64,000 bases of DNA from an uncultured Alphaproteobacteria bacterium (GTDB lineage: Bacteria > Pseudomonadota > Alphaproteobacteria > Micavibrionales > Micavibrionaceae). The translations under genes and the position numbers were made by a program. Shown piece by piece: positions 26,458 to 35,008 of this stretch (its first letter is position 1; every line of letters begins with the position of its first letter). The stretch lies in the NCBI GenBank assembly GCA_900696495.1, contig CAADGI010000014.1, positions 124,001-188,000 on the forward strand, given 5' to 3'. Under the pieces are notes generated by a model that searched no databases, was not told the DNA's origin, and saw only the letters and a program-made list of their open reading frames with translations.

Positions 26458-27349
26458 GGAGAAGCCTTTCTTTCGCAACATTGCGGATGATGGCGCGGGC
26501 CTTGTCGGCTTCGGCAACGAGGGTTTCCAACGTCGGAAAATCCTGGTCCCATTCGATTAGCGTCGGTATAACCCCAAAACGCCGTACCGCGAATTCATAG
26601 AGGCCCCAGACCTCGCCGCGCACCGGGTGATTGTGCGTGTCGATCAAAATCGTTTTGCCTGCGGCGTTGTGCTCGCTGTGACCCGCGAGGTGCATTTCAC
26701 CGACATGGTGCGGATTTATATTCCCGATATAGTCCCACGCGTCATAACCGTGGTTATGCGCCTGAACGTAAATATTGTTGATGTCGAGCAGCAATCCGCA
26801 CCCCGTCATCTCGGCGGCACGGTTCATAAATTCGTATTCCGTCATGTCGTTTTCAGCAAACGCCACATAAGTCGATGGATTTTCGACAAGGATTTTGCGC
26901 CCTAAAAATTCCTGCGTGCGCGTGATGTTCCGGCAGAGTGCATCGAGCGTCTCATGCGTATAGGGCAGGGGCAGAAGGTCGTTCAAATGCGCATTGCCGC
27001 TGGCGCTCCATGATGCATGATCGGAAACATTGAAGGGCTGGAATATATCGATCAGCTCTTTGAAATTCTGCAGATGCGCTCCACTGACGGGTTCTGTCGA
27101 TCCAAGCGATAATCCAACACCATGTAAGCTTACTTGATATTTCTTCCTGGCCTCGGAGAGAAAATGACGGTGCGTCCCGCCGCCGAAATAATTTTCCGGG
27201 TGAACCTCAAGCCAGCCAAGCTCCAGCTCGGTTTCAAGAACGTCCTTGTAATGAGGGTAACGCAGTCCAATTCCCACCGGCTGTTCAGGTAACGCAGCCG
27301 GCGGGAATTTATTCAAAGTGCTTCCATGATTAATGCGCGTGGCCATCAT
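26444..27349 (-). CDS. BufB-like DUF692 multinuclear-iron oxidase (bufferin maturase)
   Basis: DUF692 enzymes (MbnB relatives) oxidise cysteines of a precursor peptide using two or three iron ions. The product has the family elements GIGLRYPHYKDVL, WLEVHPENYF, SLHGVGLSLGS, FNVSDHASW, LVENPSTYV, LLLDINNIYV, GEMHLAGHSEH, IDTHNHPV and IEWDQDFP, with the His, Asp, Glu and Asn metal ligands in place. I start it at the ATG at 27349, which overlaps the bufA end by about 20 bases; a TTG at 27391 is less likely. Its target here is the Cys-rich product of the gene just upstream. Confidence 0.92.
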   Translation of the reverse strand: MMATRINHGSTLNKFPPAALPEQPVGIGLRYPHYKDVLETELELGWLEVHPENYFGGGTHRHFLSEARKKYQVSLHGVGLSLGSTEPVSGAHLQNFKELIDIFQPFNVSDHASWSASGNAHLNDLLPLPYTHETLDALCRNITRTQEFLGRKILVENPSTYVAFAENDMTEYEFMNRAAEMTGCGLLLDINNIYVQAHNHGYDAWDYIGNINPHHVGEMHLAGHSEHNAAGKTILIDTHNHPVRGEVWGLYEFAVRRFGVIPTLIEWDQDFPTLETLVAEADKARAIIRNVAKERLLHAAE

Positions 27350-27704
27350 CGCCGGGCACGGCAGCAGGCTGAGATTCAACTGGTTCTCCAACCGGAATTT
27401 CCTTAGCGGCGGGTGCGCCTTCCACGGGCGCTGTCGCAGCGGTTGTGATCGGCGTTACGGAACCGCCGGCCAGCTTGTCGCAAAGGCCCTTCGGTACGGC
27501 GACCCATTCATCGCCCAATCTGTCGCTGGGGGCGGAGCCCGCGCAGGCATGCGATCCGCCTGCGGCGGCGCAATCATTCTGTCCGGCTTTCACGACGCCG
27601 TAGCACTTTTCCTTTTCATTCTGGGCGTGGGCTGTGCCAGCGCCTGCAACCGTCAGCGCCACGGCGCTGGCAAGCAGGACATTCAGAGTTTGCTTGGAAA
27701 CCAT
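27330..27704 (-). CDS. BufA1-like bufferin precursor (DUF2282), copper-binding RiPP
   Basis: The 124-residue precursor has a cleavable Sec signal (MVSKQTLNVLLASAVALTVA ... AHA) and the DUF2282 core with four cysteines: KCYGVVKAGQNDCAA (Cys34, Cys45), HACAG (Cys54) and GLCDK (Cys75). In characterised bufferins some of these become thiooxazoles and bind copper in the periplasm. Unusual here is a Pro/Ala/Glu-rich tail of about 45 residues ending DDGHAH, longer than the common form. AAGGGAG precedes the ATG at 27704 at ideal distance; the frame from 27767 is discarded. First gene of bufA-bufB-bufC. Confidence 0.9.
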   Translation of the reverse strand: MVSKQTLNVLLASAVALTVAGAGTAHAQNEKEKCYGVVKAGQNDCAAAGGSHACAGSAPSDRLGDEWVAVPKGLCDKLAGGSVTPITTAATAPVEGAPAAKEIPVGEPVESQPAAVPGDDGHAH

Positions 27705-27766
27705 AAGTTTCTCCCTTGAGTGTTGGAATGATCTGTGAGGTTTATACGCCTCTTTGCCAATATTCA

Positions 27767-27792
27767 TGCGAACATTGACGAGGCATGGTTAC
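27767..27792 (-). promoter_or_regulatory. Predicted ECF-sigma promoter of the bufferin operon
   Basis: Read on the minus strand, GTAACC (27792-27787) is followed after exactly 16 bases by CGCA (27770-27767). As I recall, the SigF regulon of Caulobacter, which includes its DUF2282-DUF692-DUF2063 operon, uses GTAACC-N16-CGAA. The predicted transcript would have a leader of about 55 bases before the bufA ATG. One mismatch in the -10 element keeps this provisional. Confidence 0.55.
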
Positions 27793-27855
27793 ACACCGTA
27801 ATAGAAAATTGGAGTCGGAATCGTCCCGCTCCCGGAATAACCCCAAGGCAGACTT

Positions 27856-28776
27856 ATGCAAATATTCAATATGTATAAAAACCTGCCTTTAGAGGCCTCG
27901 GGCGCGGTAGTGGCTATTGGTAATTTCGACGGCGTTCATAGGGGGCATCAGGCCTTGCTGGCTCAGGCGGCGGCCACAGCCAAACAAACGGGCCGCAAGC
28001 TCGCCGTCCTGACTTTCGAGCCTCATCCGAAAAGGCTGTTCCGTCCTGATGAACCGCCCGGTCGCTTGACCCCGCCATCCCTAAAAGCCTGGCGGCTTGA
28101 GCAATCAGGGGTCGAATTTTTATATTCGCTCGCCTTTGACTGGGATTTCGCCAGCCAAAGCGCCGGTGATTTTATTCAGAAAATCCTCAAAGATGGTTTG
28201 AAGGCGTCACATATCGTCGTCGGCGATAATTTCCGTTTCGGGCAGTTGAGAAAAGGCGAGGCGAAAGATATCGAGGCGGCGGGAATCCCGGTCACCAGCG
28301 TTGCGGGCGTTGCCGATGAAAATGGCCAGATTTATTCCTCGAGCTTAATCCGCGATGCGCTGCGGCAAGGTGATATTGCCGCGGCGAACAGCATGCTCGG
28401 CTGGGAATGGGAAATGCGCGGCGAAGTGATAAAAGGGGACCAGCGTGGGCGGGAGCTTGGCTTTCCGACCGCTAATTTCCCGCTCGGCCAAACCATTCAC
28501 CCGGCCTATGGCGTTTACGCCGCGCGCGTGAATATCGAAGGCGAAAAAGAATGGCGCGGCGCGGCGGTTAATATCGGTATCCGGCCGATGTTCGAAATTC
28601 CGGAAGCCGAGGTGGAAAGCCATATCTTCGACTTCAACCGTGAAATCTATGGCAAGATTTTGCGCGTCCAGCCCGTCAAGCGTCTGCGCAGCGAGGCGAA
28701 ATTCAATTCTCTCGAAGAACTCAAGGCGCAGATGGAAGATGATTGTAAGCAGGTCCAGAAGATATTAAACCAATAA
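27856..28776 (+). CDS. ribF: Bifunctional riboflavin kinase / FAD synthetase
   Basis: RibF phosphorylates riboflavin to FMN and adenylylates FMN to FAD, the cofactor of SdhA in this window. The N-terminal nucleotidyltransferase has AIGNFDGVHRGHQALL and LTFEPHPKRLF, then VVGDNFRFG; the C-terminal kinase has GRELGFPTANF and AAVNIGIRPMFE. Length (306) is typical. It lies upstream of ileS, an order common in proteobacteria, though an AEC permease is inserted between them here. It is divergent from the bufferin operon across a 151-base intergenic region. Confidence 0.95.
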   Translation: MQIFNMYKNLPLEASGAVVAIGNFDGVHRGHQALLAQAAATAKQTGRKLAVLTFEPHPKRLFRPDEPPGRLTPPSLKAWRLEQSGVEFLYSLAFDWDFASQSAGDFIQKILKDGLKASHIVVGDNFRFGQLRKGEAKDIEAAGIPVTSVAGVADENGQIYSSSLIRDALRQGDIAAANSMLGWEWEMRGEVIKGDQRGRELGFPTANFPLGQTIHPAYGVYAARVNIEGEKEWRGAAVNIGIRPMFEIPEAEVESHIFDFNREIYGKILRVQPVKRLRSEAKFNSLEELKAQMEDDCKQVQKILNQ

Positions 28777-28780
28777 TCAA

Positions 28781-28846
28781 TGTCACCCCCGCGAAGATGG
28801 GGGTCTGGCAACAAAAACCGGATGCCCGCCCAAGGCGGGCATGACA
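28781..28846. repeat. Intergenic palindromic repeat, full element (copy 2 of 4)
   Basis: The 66-base unit begins TGTCA and ends TGACA. Inside are two hairpins, CCCCC/GGGGG and TGCCCGCC/GGCGGGCA, linked by CTGGC ... CCGG. It matches copy 3 (32814-32876) closely through GGGGGTCTGGC and CCGGATGCCCGCC. It starts 4 bases after the ribF stop, so it may also end or stabilise that transcript. Confidence 0.8.
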
Positions 28847-28859
28847 ATATTAGGATGCC

Positions 28860-29783
28860 ATGGAAATTTTTATCTCACTCGTCACCAATTTGTTTCCGCT
28901 TTACGTACTGATCGGCGCGGGGTTTTTCGTTGGCCGTTACGTCGGCCTCGACAAGCAGACCATGGCCAATCTCGTCATGTATCTTTGCATACCGGTTGTG
29001 GCGTTCGGTTTCGTTGCTGATCTTGAGCTTAAACCGGCCTACGCGCTGCTTCCCGTAATCACGTTCCTGATTCAGCTCGTGATCGGTTACGTGATGCTCC
29101 GCGTCGGAAAATCCGTCTATGGCGACGCACGCGCCAACCTGCTCGCCATGTGCACAGCGATGGGAAACTCAGGCTATTTCGGCCTGCCGCTGGTGCTGCT
29201 GCTGTTCGAGGACCGCTGGGTCGGCGTCTACATGTTCATGCTGCTCGGGTTTCTTTTATACGAAGGCACGGTGGGCTATTACATCGCGGCCCGCGGCAAA
29301 TTCACCGCGCGCGAAAGCCTGCTGAAGGTTCTGAAATTTCCGTCGGTCTACGCGATCAGCGCCGGGCTGCTGATCAATTTCATGGATATCCCGCTGCCAG
29401 ATTTATTCATAACCTACTGGACCTATTTCAAGGGCGCTTACGTCATCCTTGGCATGCTGATCATCGGCGCGGCGCTCTCGAAACTGCAACGCCTCGTTCT
29501 CGCGCCGCGCTTTCTCTCGATGGTGGTGCTTGGCAAATTCATCATCTGGCCGCTGATGACCTATGGCTTCATCCTTGCCGACCGGACGTATTTTCACATG
29601 TTCGAGGAGCCGGTCCTGATGCTGATCATGGTTGTTTCGCTGGTGCCCCCGGCGGCCAATATCGCCGCCTTTAGCGCTCAGTTCGACATCGTCCCCGCAA
29701 AGGCCGCGACCACTATCATGCTGACCACCGTTTTCGCCCTGTTTTATATCCCGGCCATTCTGGTCCTGACGGGCATGCATTAA
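28860..29783 (+). CDS. AEC-family (auxin efflux carrier-type) permease
   Basis: The 307-residue product has about ten transmembrane helices in two halves of five. The motifs YVLIGAGFFVGRY at the start, LAMCTAMGNSGYFGLPLVLLLF in the first half and SLVPPAANIAAFSAQFD in the second are characteristic of the AEC family, whose bacterial members move small dicarboxylates or related anions. Substrate unknown. It starts 14 bases beyond the repeat that follows ribF, and a strong hairpin follows about 80 bases downstream. Confidence 0.9.
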   Translation: MEIFISLVTNLFPLYVLIGAGFFVGRYVGLDKQTMANLVMYLCIPVVAFGFVADLELKPAYALLPVITFLIQLVIGYVMLRVGKSVYGDARANLLAMCTAMGNSGYFGLPLVLLLFEDRWVGVYMFMLLGFLLYEGTVGYYIAARGKFTARESLLKVLKFPSVYAISAGLLINFMDIPLPDLFITYWTYFKGAYVILGMLIIGAALSKLQRLVLAPRFLSMVVLGKFIIWPLMTYGFILADRTYFHMFEEPVLMLIMVVSLVPPAANIAAFSAQFDIVPAKAATTIMLTTVFALFYIPAILVLTGMH

Positions 29784-29861
29784 CGTAATTGTTGCGCTTT
29801 GCATCCCGCTGGCGCATAGTGCCCCCATGTTCATGAAACGTGACATTATCCGAATTACGTC

Positions 29862-29889
29862 CCCGGCTCTTATCTAAGAGACCGGGTTT
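29862..29889 (+). terminator. Strong hairpin with short T-run downstream of the AEC gene
   Basis: CCCGGCTCTTA (29862-29872) pairs with TAAGAG-A-CCGGG (29875-29886) around a two-base loop with one bulged A, and TTT follows. It is the likely end of the AEC transcript. Alternatively it is part of the 5' leader of ileS, which starts 83 bases later; I see no T-box features. Confidence 0.5.
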
Positions 29890-29971
29890 CCGGGTATTGT
29901 CTGGCCGCACTTGTTCTGACCCCCGAAAATTTGTATAAATTCAAAACCTTAACTTAAGGAACTAAAGTGCC

Positions 29972-32806
29972 ATGAGCGCTGATAACAAAGATAAATACCG
30001 CGACACCGTTTTCCTGCCGAAGACGGACTTCCCCATGCGCGGCGAGCTTCCCAAGAAAGAGCCTGAAACCGTCAAGAAATGGACGGATATGAAGCTTTAC
30101 GAAACGACTCGTAAGCAATCCGAAGGCAAGCCGAAATGGGTCCTGCATGACGGCCCGCCTTACGCCAACGGCAACATCCATATCGGCCACGCGATGAACA
30201 AGATCCTGAAGGACGTCGTCGTCCGCTCCTGGCAGATGATGGGCTATGATTCCCCTTACGTTCCGGGCTGGGACTGCCACGGCCTGCCGATCGAATGGAA
30301 GATCGAGGAAAAATACCGCGAGGCCGGCAAGGACAAGGACGATGTCGACCCGCTCGTTTTCCGCGACGAATGCCGCAAATTCGCCGCGCACTGGGTCGAG
30401 ACCCAGTCGAAGCAGTTCCAGCGCCTCGGCTCCGTCGGCGACTGGGACAACCCCTACCTCACCATGACCAACCACGCCGAGGCCTCCATCGTGCGCGAGA
30501 TCCATAAATTCGCGCTCAACGGCGGCCTCTACCGTGGCGCGAAACCCGTCATGTGGTCGACGGTCGAGAAAACCGCGCTCGCTGAAGCCGAAGTCGAATA
30601 TAAGGAACACAAATCCGTCACCGTCTGGGTGAAGTTCCCGGTCATGAAAGCGGGCAAAAAAGAACTCGAAGGCGCGAATTTCGTCATCTGGACGACGACT
30701 CCGTGGACGTTGCCTTCCAACCGCGCCATCGGTTACGGCCCCGATATGGACTACGCATTGTACGAAGTGAAATCCGTCGCCGAGGGCGGCAAGGCGAAAG
30801 TCGGCGACAAGATCGTCCTTTCGAAAAAACTTTCAGAGCAAGTCCGGAAAGACGCCAAAATTTCTGAGCTGGCCGAACTGGCCTCGTTCAAAGGCAGCGA
30901 TTTCGCAGGCACGATCACCAACCACCCGCTCAACGGCAAGGGCTATGATTTCCCGGTGCCGCTGCTCGCTGGCGATTTCGTCACCGAAGACACCGGTACC
31001 GGCTTCGTCCATATCGCGCCGAGCCACGGCGTCGACGACTTCAATCTCGGCCTCGCCAACGGCCTCGAGATGACCGACAACCTCGACGATGACGGCACAT
31101 TCCGCGCGCACATCCCGCTCTTTGCAGGCCTCGAGGTCTATACCCAAAAAGGCGAACTCGGCCAGGCCAACTTCGCCGTGATTAAAGAGATTGATTTAGC
31201 CGGGTATTTGCTAGCCAAGGGCTCGCTCCGCCACGAATACCCGCATTCATGGCGTTCGAAGGCTCCATTGATTTTCCGCGCCACGCCGCAATGGTTCATC
31301 GCCATGGACAAGGAATTCAGCGATGGCGCGACGCTGCGTCAACGCGCTCTGAAAGCCATTGGCGACACGCAATGGGTGCCGAAGCAGGGCGAAAACCGCA
31401 TCCGCGCCATGATCGAGCAGCGTCCCGACTGGTGCATCTCAAGGCAACGCGCCTGGGGCGTTCCCATCGCGCTGTTCGTGCACAAGGTCACGCACAAGCC
31501 ATTGCTCGATGAAGACGTGTTCAAAAAAATCCAGGACACATTTGAAGCCGAGGGTTCCGACTCGTGGTGGAAACGCCCGGCCTCGCATTTCCTGAATGGC
31601 GATTACGACACCGAGGATTACGACCAGGTGTTCGATATCGTCGACGTCTGGTTTGAATCCGGCTGCACGCATGCCTTCGTCGCCGAGGACCGCGAGGAAC
31701 TCCACAGCCCTGCCGACATGTATCTCGAAGGTTCAGACCAGCACCGCGGCTGGTTCCATTCGTCATTATTAGAGTCTTGCGGCACACGCGGGCACGCGCC
31801 CTATAAAACCGTGCTCACGCATGGCTTCGTGCTCGACGAAAAAGGCTACAAGATGTCGAAATCCGAGGGCAACGTCGTCGACCCGGCCAAGGTCATGGAA
31901 ACTTACGGCGCCGACATATTGCGCCTGTGGGTGATGACGTCAGATTATGCCGAGGATGTCCGCATCGGTGAGGATATGCTGAAGACAACCGGCGACCTGT
32001 ACCGCCGTGTGCGCAACACGTTTAGATTTTTGCTCGGTGCATTGGATGGTTTCACCGCGCAGGAAAAAATCTCTGAAAAAGACTACGCGAAAATGCCGGA
32101 ATTGGAGCGCTATATGCTCCACCTGCTGGCGGAGAATGACGCGTTCGTGCGTGAATGTATCCAGGATCATGATTACGGCCGTCTTGCGAACAGGCTGCAC
32201 CATTTCTGCAACAATGAACTTTCGGCGTTTTATTTCGACATCAGAAAAGACCGTCTTTATTGCGACGCGCCGGATTCATTCGAGCGCCGTGCCTGCCGTA
32301 CAGTCCTTGCGCATATTTTTGAATATGTGACGGCATGGTTTGCGCCGCTGCTCTGCTTCACGGCGGAAGAGGCATGGCAACATAGACCGAAAGGCGTGTT
32401 CGAGAATGCCGATAGCATCCATCTGCGCGGTTTCCCGGCAGTGCCGAAAGACTGGAAAAATGACGCGCTGAAAACGAAGTGGGAAAACATTTCGAAAGTG
32501 CGTTCGGCAGTTCTTGCAACGCTGGAGCCTAAACGTGCTGATAAAACCATCGGCTCATCGCTTGAAGCGCACCCGGTTATCGAGGCCGCGGGTCTTGATG
32601 GCATCGACATGGCTGAAATTTGCATCACATCGCAGGCCACGGTTGAAAAAGGTGCGGAAATAAAAATCACCTTCAACAAGGCAGAAGGCGATAAATGCGG
32701 CCGCTGCTGGAAAGTCCTGCCTGAAGTCGGCGGGAACAAGGAGCATCCCGCGCTCTGCAAGCGCTGCGCCGAGGCGGTGAAACAGCAAAAGGCGAAAGCC
32801 GCCTAA
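29972..32806 (+). CDS. ileS: Isoleucyl-tRNA synthetase
   Basis: IleS charges tRNA-Ile and edits valine. The class-I motif HIGH appears in [18 protein letters not shown] and KMSKS in YKMSKSEGN; the CP1 editing domain includes [18 protein letters not shown] and [12 protein letters not shown]. The C-terminus ends in a zinc-binding CGRCWK ... CKRCAEAV, typical of the bacterial type (not the mupirocin-resistant eukaryote-like type). Length 944. GGAACTAAAGTGCC precedes the ATG. A palindromic repeat lies just after the stop, between it and the convergent msrA. Confidence 0.97.
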   Translation: MSADNKDKYRDTVFLPKTDFPMRGELPKKEPETVKKWTDMKLYETTRKQSEGKPKWVLHDGPPYANGNIHIGHAMNKILKDVVVRSWQMMGYDSPYVPGWDCHGLPIEWKIEEKYREAGKDKDDVDPLVFRDECRKFAAHWVETQSKQFQRLGSVGDWDNPYLTMTNHAEASIVREIHKFALNGGLYRGAKPVMWSTVEKTALAEAEVEYKEHKSVTVWVKFPVMKAGKKELEGANFVIWTTTPWTLPSNRAIGYGPDMDYALYEVKSVAEGGKAKVGDKIVLSKKLSEQVRKDAKISELAELASFKGSDFAGTITNHPLNGKGYDFPVPLLAGDFVTEDTGTGFVHIAPSHGVDDFNLGLANGLEMTDNLDDDGTFRAHIPLFAGLEVYTQKGELGQANFAVIKEIDLAGYLLAKGSLRHEYPHSWRSKAPLIFRATPQWFIAMDKEFSDGATLRQRALKAIGDTQWVPKQGENRIRAMIEQRPDWCISRQRAWGVPIALFVHKVTHKPLLDEDVFKKIQDTFEAEGSDSWWKRPASHFLNGDYDTEDYDQVFDIVDVWFESGCTHAFVAEDREELHSPADMYLEGSDQHRGWFHSSLLESCGTRGHAPYKTVLTHGFVLDEKGYKMSKSEGNVVDPAKVMETYGADILRLWVMTSDYAEDVRIGEDMLKTTGDLYRRVRNTFRFLLGALDGFTAQEKISEKDYAKMPELERYMLHLLAENDAFVRECIQDHDYGRLANRLHHFCNNELSAFYFDIRKDRLYCDAPDSFERRACRTVLAHIFEYVTAWFAPLLCFTAEEAWQHRPKGVFENADSIHLRGFPAVPKDWKNDALKTKWENISKVRSAVLATLEPKRADKTIGSSLEAHPVIEAAGLDGIDMAEICITSQATVEKGAEIKITFNKAEGDKCGRCWKVLPEVGGNKEHPALCKRCAEAVKQQKAKAA

Positions 32807-32813
32807 TCAAGGA

Positions 32814-32876
32814 TGACATCCCTGCGAAGGCGGGGGTCTGGCTTTTTGCCGGATGCCCGCCTTCGCGGGCATGACA
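32814..32876. repeat. Intergenic palindromic repeat, full element (copy 3 of 4)
   Basis: The 63-base unit begins TGACATCC, contains GCGAAGGCGGGGGTCTGGC, then CCGGATGCCCGCC, and ends GGGCATGACA. It is the closest relative of copy 2. It occupies nearly all of the 78-base gap between the convergent ileS and msrA stops, where its hairpins could serve both transcripts as an end structure. Confidence 0.8.
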
Positions 32877-32884
32877 GTCAGTGA

Positions 32885-33535
32885 TTATTCACCCTTGGCT
32901 TCGGCGTTTTCTCTCGCCTGTCGTTCCTGCCGCTTCAGCCAGTCATTGATATGTGGCTGGCCGGTTTTCTTTTCATACTTCTCGTAATATTGCTGGTGAT
33001 AGTCCTCGCCGAGCCAGAACGTCCCGGCAGGTTCGAGTGTCGTCACGATCGGCTTGTCGTATTTTTTCGATTTGTTGACTTCATCGATCACGCCAACCGC
33101 AATTCTCTTCTCATCCTCATTCGCGTAAAAAATCGCCGAGCGGTATTGCGTGCCGACATCCGGCCCCTGACGGTTTAATTGCGTCGGGTCGTGTGCCTCG
33201 GTCAGGAAAAAACGCACCAGATTCTCATACGAAATTTTTTTCGGGTCGTACGTCACCTCGACCGCTTCGGCATGGCCGCTTTTGCTGTCGTGCGTGTCTT
33301 CGTATTTCGGATTCTCAAGATGCCCGCCGATATAACCCACGCGCGTGAACAAAACGCCATCTACCCTGCGGTACTCACTCTCGGTGCACCAGAAACAACC
33401 GCCGGCAAAAATCGCCGCCGGGTATCCTTCGGGTTTCGTGTCCATGAGGTCCTTTCCATTCGCGGCCATCGCAGCGGCCGGGATCAGAAGGCCGATAAAC
33501 AGCGCGGAAATCAATATTTTTAAGCTCTTCAGCAT
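32885..33535 (-). CDS. msrA: Peptide-methionine (S)-S-oxide reductase, secreted form
   Basis: MsrA repairs oxidised methionine. The catalytic motif GCFWC (Cys47 nucleophile) stands in FAGGCFWCTESEYRRVDGV, followed by VGYIGG and GHAEAVEVTYDP. Unlike cytoplasmic MsrA, this 216-residue product has a Sec signal peptide (LKILISALFIGLLIPAAAMA), so it is predicted to act in the periplasm. The C-terminus is a charged helix (DWLKRQERQARENAEAKGE). It is transcribed divergently from the amidase gene. Confidence 0.93.
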   Translation of the reverse strand: MLKSLKILISALFIGLLIPAAAMAANGKDLMDTKPEGYPAAIFAGGCFWCTESEYRRVDGVLFTRVGYIGGHLENPKYEDTHDSKSGHAEAVEVTYDPKKISYENLVRFFLTEAHDPTQLNRQGPDVGTQYRSAIFYANEDEKRIAVGVIDEVNKSKKYDKPIVTTLEPAGTFWLGEDYHQQYYEKYEKKTGQPHINDWLKRQERQARENAEAKGE

Positions 33536-33625
33536 GCTCTAACTTAACATAGGATTTTTGTCTTTTAAATCGAGGCTTAACCAAGCCATATTGAATACGA
33601 GATTGCCTCGCGTTACCCTTTAGGC

Positions 33626-34348
33626 ATGAACAAGCACGGCTCCACCAATTTCGACGACCGCAGGCATGACGCCAAACCTTCCCTGGTTATCCTTCATTAC
33701 ACCGGCATGAAGAGCGCCAAGGCGGCGCTGGAGCGTCTTTGCGATCCCGAGAGCAAAGTCAGCGCGCATTACGTGATTGAGGAAAGCGGCAAACTTCATT
33801 CGTTGGTGGACGAGGAGAAGCGCGCCTGGCATGCGGGTACATCCTATTGGGATCAAATTGTCGACGTGAATTCGCATTCCATCGGCATCGAGATCGTCAA
33901 TCCCGGTCATGAATTTGGATACAAGGCTTTTCCTGATAAGCAGATCGACGCCGTCATTGAACTGTGCCTTGCGCTCATTCAGAAATACAAGATCAAGTCA
34001 TACAACGTGCTCGGCCATTCCGACATCGCGCCGCGCCGCAAGGAAGACCCGGGCGAGTTGTTTCCCTGGGAACGCCTGGCCGAGGAATTTGTCGGGTTGT
34101 GGGCCTTTTCCCGTGAAATGGATTTCGACGCGGCCAAAAAACTGCTGAACGACAAAAAGGTTTTTCACGATCATCTGAAGGCTTACGGCTACGACCCTCG
34201 CGCGCCGTTCGAGGAGGTTCTGAAAGCCTATCACCGTCATTTTTATCCGGAAAAATTTAAGGAAGACGAAGACCCTTTGAAGATCGACCTTCTAAGTGCC
34301 GCGCGGCTCGAAGCGCTGCTCCGCCTGAAGAAAACGGTCAAAACTTGA
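33626..34348 (+). CDS. AmpD-like N-acetylmuramoyl-L-alanine amidase
   Basis: The amidase_2 domain has zinc ligands at His24 (VILHYTG) and in LGHSDIAPRRKEDPGELFPW, with the catalytic region HSIGIEIVNPG. A C-terminal peptidoglycan-binding-like helical tail (LKAYGYDPRAPFEEVLKAYHRHFYP) follows, as in AmpD. There is no signal peptide, so it probably recycles anhydro-muropeptides in the cytoplasm, which fits its position beside the cell-wall cluster. Product is 240 residues. The promoter of rnpB overlaps its stop codon. Confidence 0.9.
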   Translation: MNKHGSTNFDDRRHDAKPSLVILHYTGMKSAKAALERLCDPESKVSAHYVIEESGKLHSLVDEEKRAWHAGTSYWDQIVDVNSHSIGIEIVNPGHEFGYKAFPDKQIDAVIELCLALIQKYKIKSYNVLGHSDIAPRRKEDPGELFPWERLAEEFVGLWAFSREMDFDAAKKLLNDKKVFHDHLKAYGYDPRAPFEEVLKAYHRHFYPEKFKEDEDPLKIDLLSAARLEALLRLKKTVKT

Positions 34349-34373
34349 TCATTTCAAAGATTTAAGTCATATT
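34345..34373 (+). promoter_or_regulatory. Predicted sigma-70-type promoter of rnpB
   Basis: TTGATC (34345-34350) and CATATT (34368-34373) are 17 bases apart and place the transcription start about 8 bases downstream, which is where the rnpB 5' stem begins. The -35 element overlaps the amidase stop codon. Confidence 0.55.
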
Positions 34374-34381
34374 CCCTCATG

Positions 34382-34751
34382 TCAGAAGATCGGATGGCCG
34401 CTCCGAAAGGGGAGGAAAGTCCGGGCTTCATGGAAATACAGCGCCGGGTAACGCCCGGGCGGCGCAAGCCGACAGACAGTGCAACAGAAAGCAAACCGCC
34501 CTGCGTAGCGTTAGCGAAGCAGGGTAAGGGTGAAAGGGTGGGGTAAGAGCCCACCGCGTTCCCGGTAACGGAAACGGCACGGTAAACCTCGCTGGAAGCA
34601 AGACCAAATAGGGACTGCAGGTTATTGACTTAACAGGCGCATTTTCACGCCGCAGTCCGGGTAGGTCGCTCGAGGTGTCTGGTAACAGCCATCCCAGATG
34701 AATGGCCGTCCCTTCGCAAGAAGGACAGAACCCGGCTTACAGATCCTCTGA
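34382..34751 (+). ncRNA. rnpB: RNase P RNA component (class A)
   Basis: This is the catalytic RNA that trims tRNA 5' ends. Diagnostic universally conserved blocks are visible: GGAGGAAAGTCCGGGC near the 5' end, ACGGAAACGGCACGGTAAACC and GCAAGACCAAATAGG in the middle, GTAGGTCGCTCGAGG, and AGAACCCGGCTTACAG near the 3' end. Terminal stem P1 forms between TCAGAAGATC and GATCCTCTGA, which sets the limits given. The position between an amidase and mraZ is common in alphaproteobacteria. Confidence 0.97.
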
Positions 34752-34762
34752 TATTCCTTGTG

Positions 34763-34794
34763 AAAGGCCGCTCGCGTAAACGGGCGGCCTTTCT
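34763..34794 (+). terminator. Intrinsic terminator of rnpB
   Basis: AAAGGCCGCTCG (34763-34774) pairs with CGGGCGGCCTTT around CGTAAA and is followed by CTTCATTT. It lies 11 bases after the RNase P RNA 3' stem. Confidence 0.85.
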
Positions 34795-34866
34795 TCATTT
34801 CAGCCCGGTTTTTTCCTTTTATTTCAGCCATCAGGGGATAAGTCGCTGAGAGCGACAGTGGCTACG

Positions 34867-34918
34867 TTGACGCTCCATAAAAACCCATGCTATCCCATAA
34901 ATATCCATGAACTTCCAT
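34867..34918 (+). promoter_or_regulatory. mraZ promoter with a five-box MraZ operator
   Basis: Five CCAT cores begin at 34875, 34885, 34895, 34905 and 34915, exactly 10 bases apart and each preceded by pyrimidine or A/T. On the minus strand they read ATGGAG, ATGGGT, ATGGGA, ATGGAT and ATGGAA. MraZ is known to bind TGGGN direct repeats with 5-base spacers (10-base period) upstream of its own gene. A -35-like TTGACG (34867-34872) with a weak TATCCC -10 (34891) overlaps the boxes. The remaining stretch to the mraZ start is AT-rich leader with a GGGAG/CTCCC dyad (34959-34977). Confidence 0.7.
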
Positions 34919-35008
34919 TAATGGCGGATCGGGGATAATTTTTTACATAATTAAAAAGGGGAGAGAAAAAAACTCCCAAAATCTTTGCTTAAGGGTCGCG
35001 ATCAGGGC

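Noticed and set aside
29784-29971. T-box or other leader regulation of ileS
   Set aside because: There is one good hairpin but no T-box sequence or specifier loop; T-boxes are also not expected in this group for ileS.
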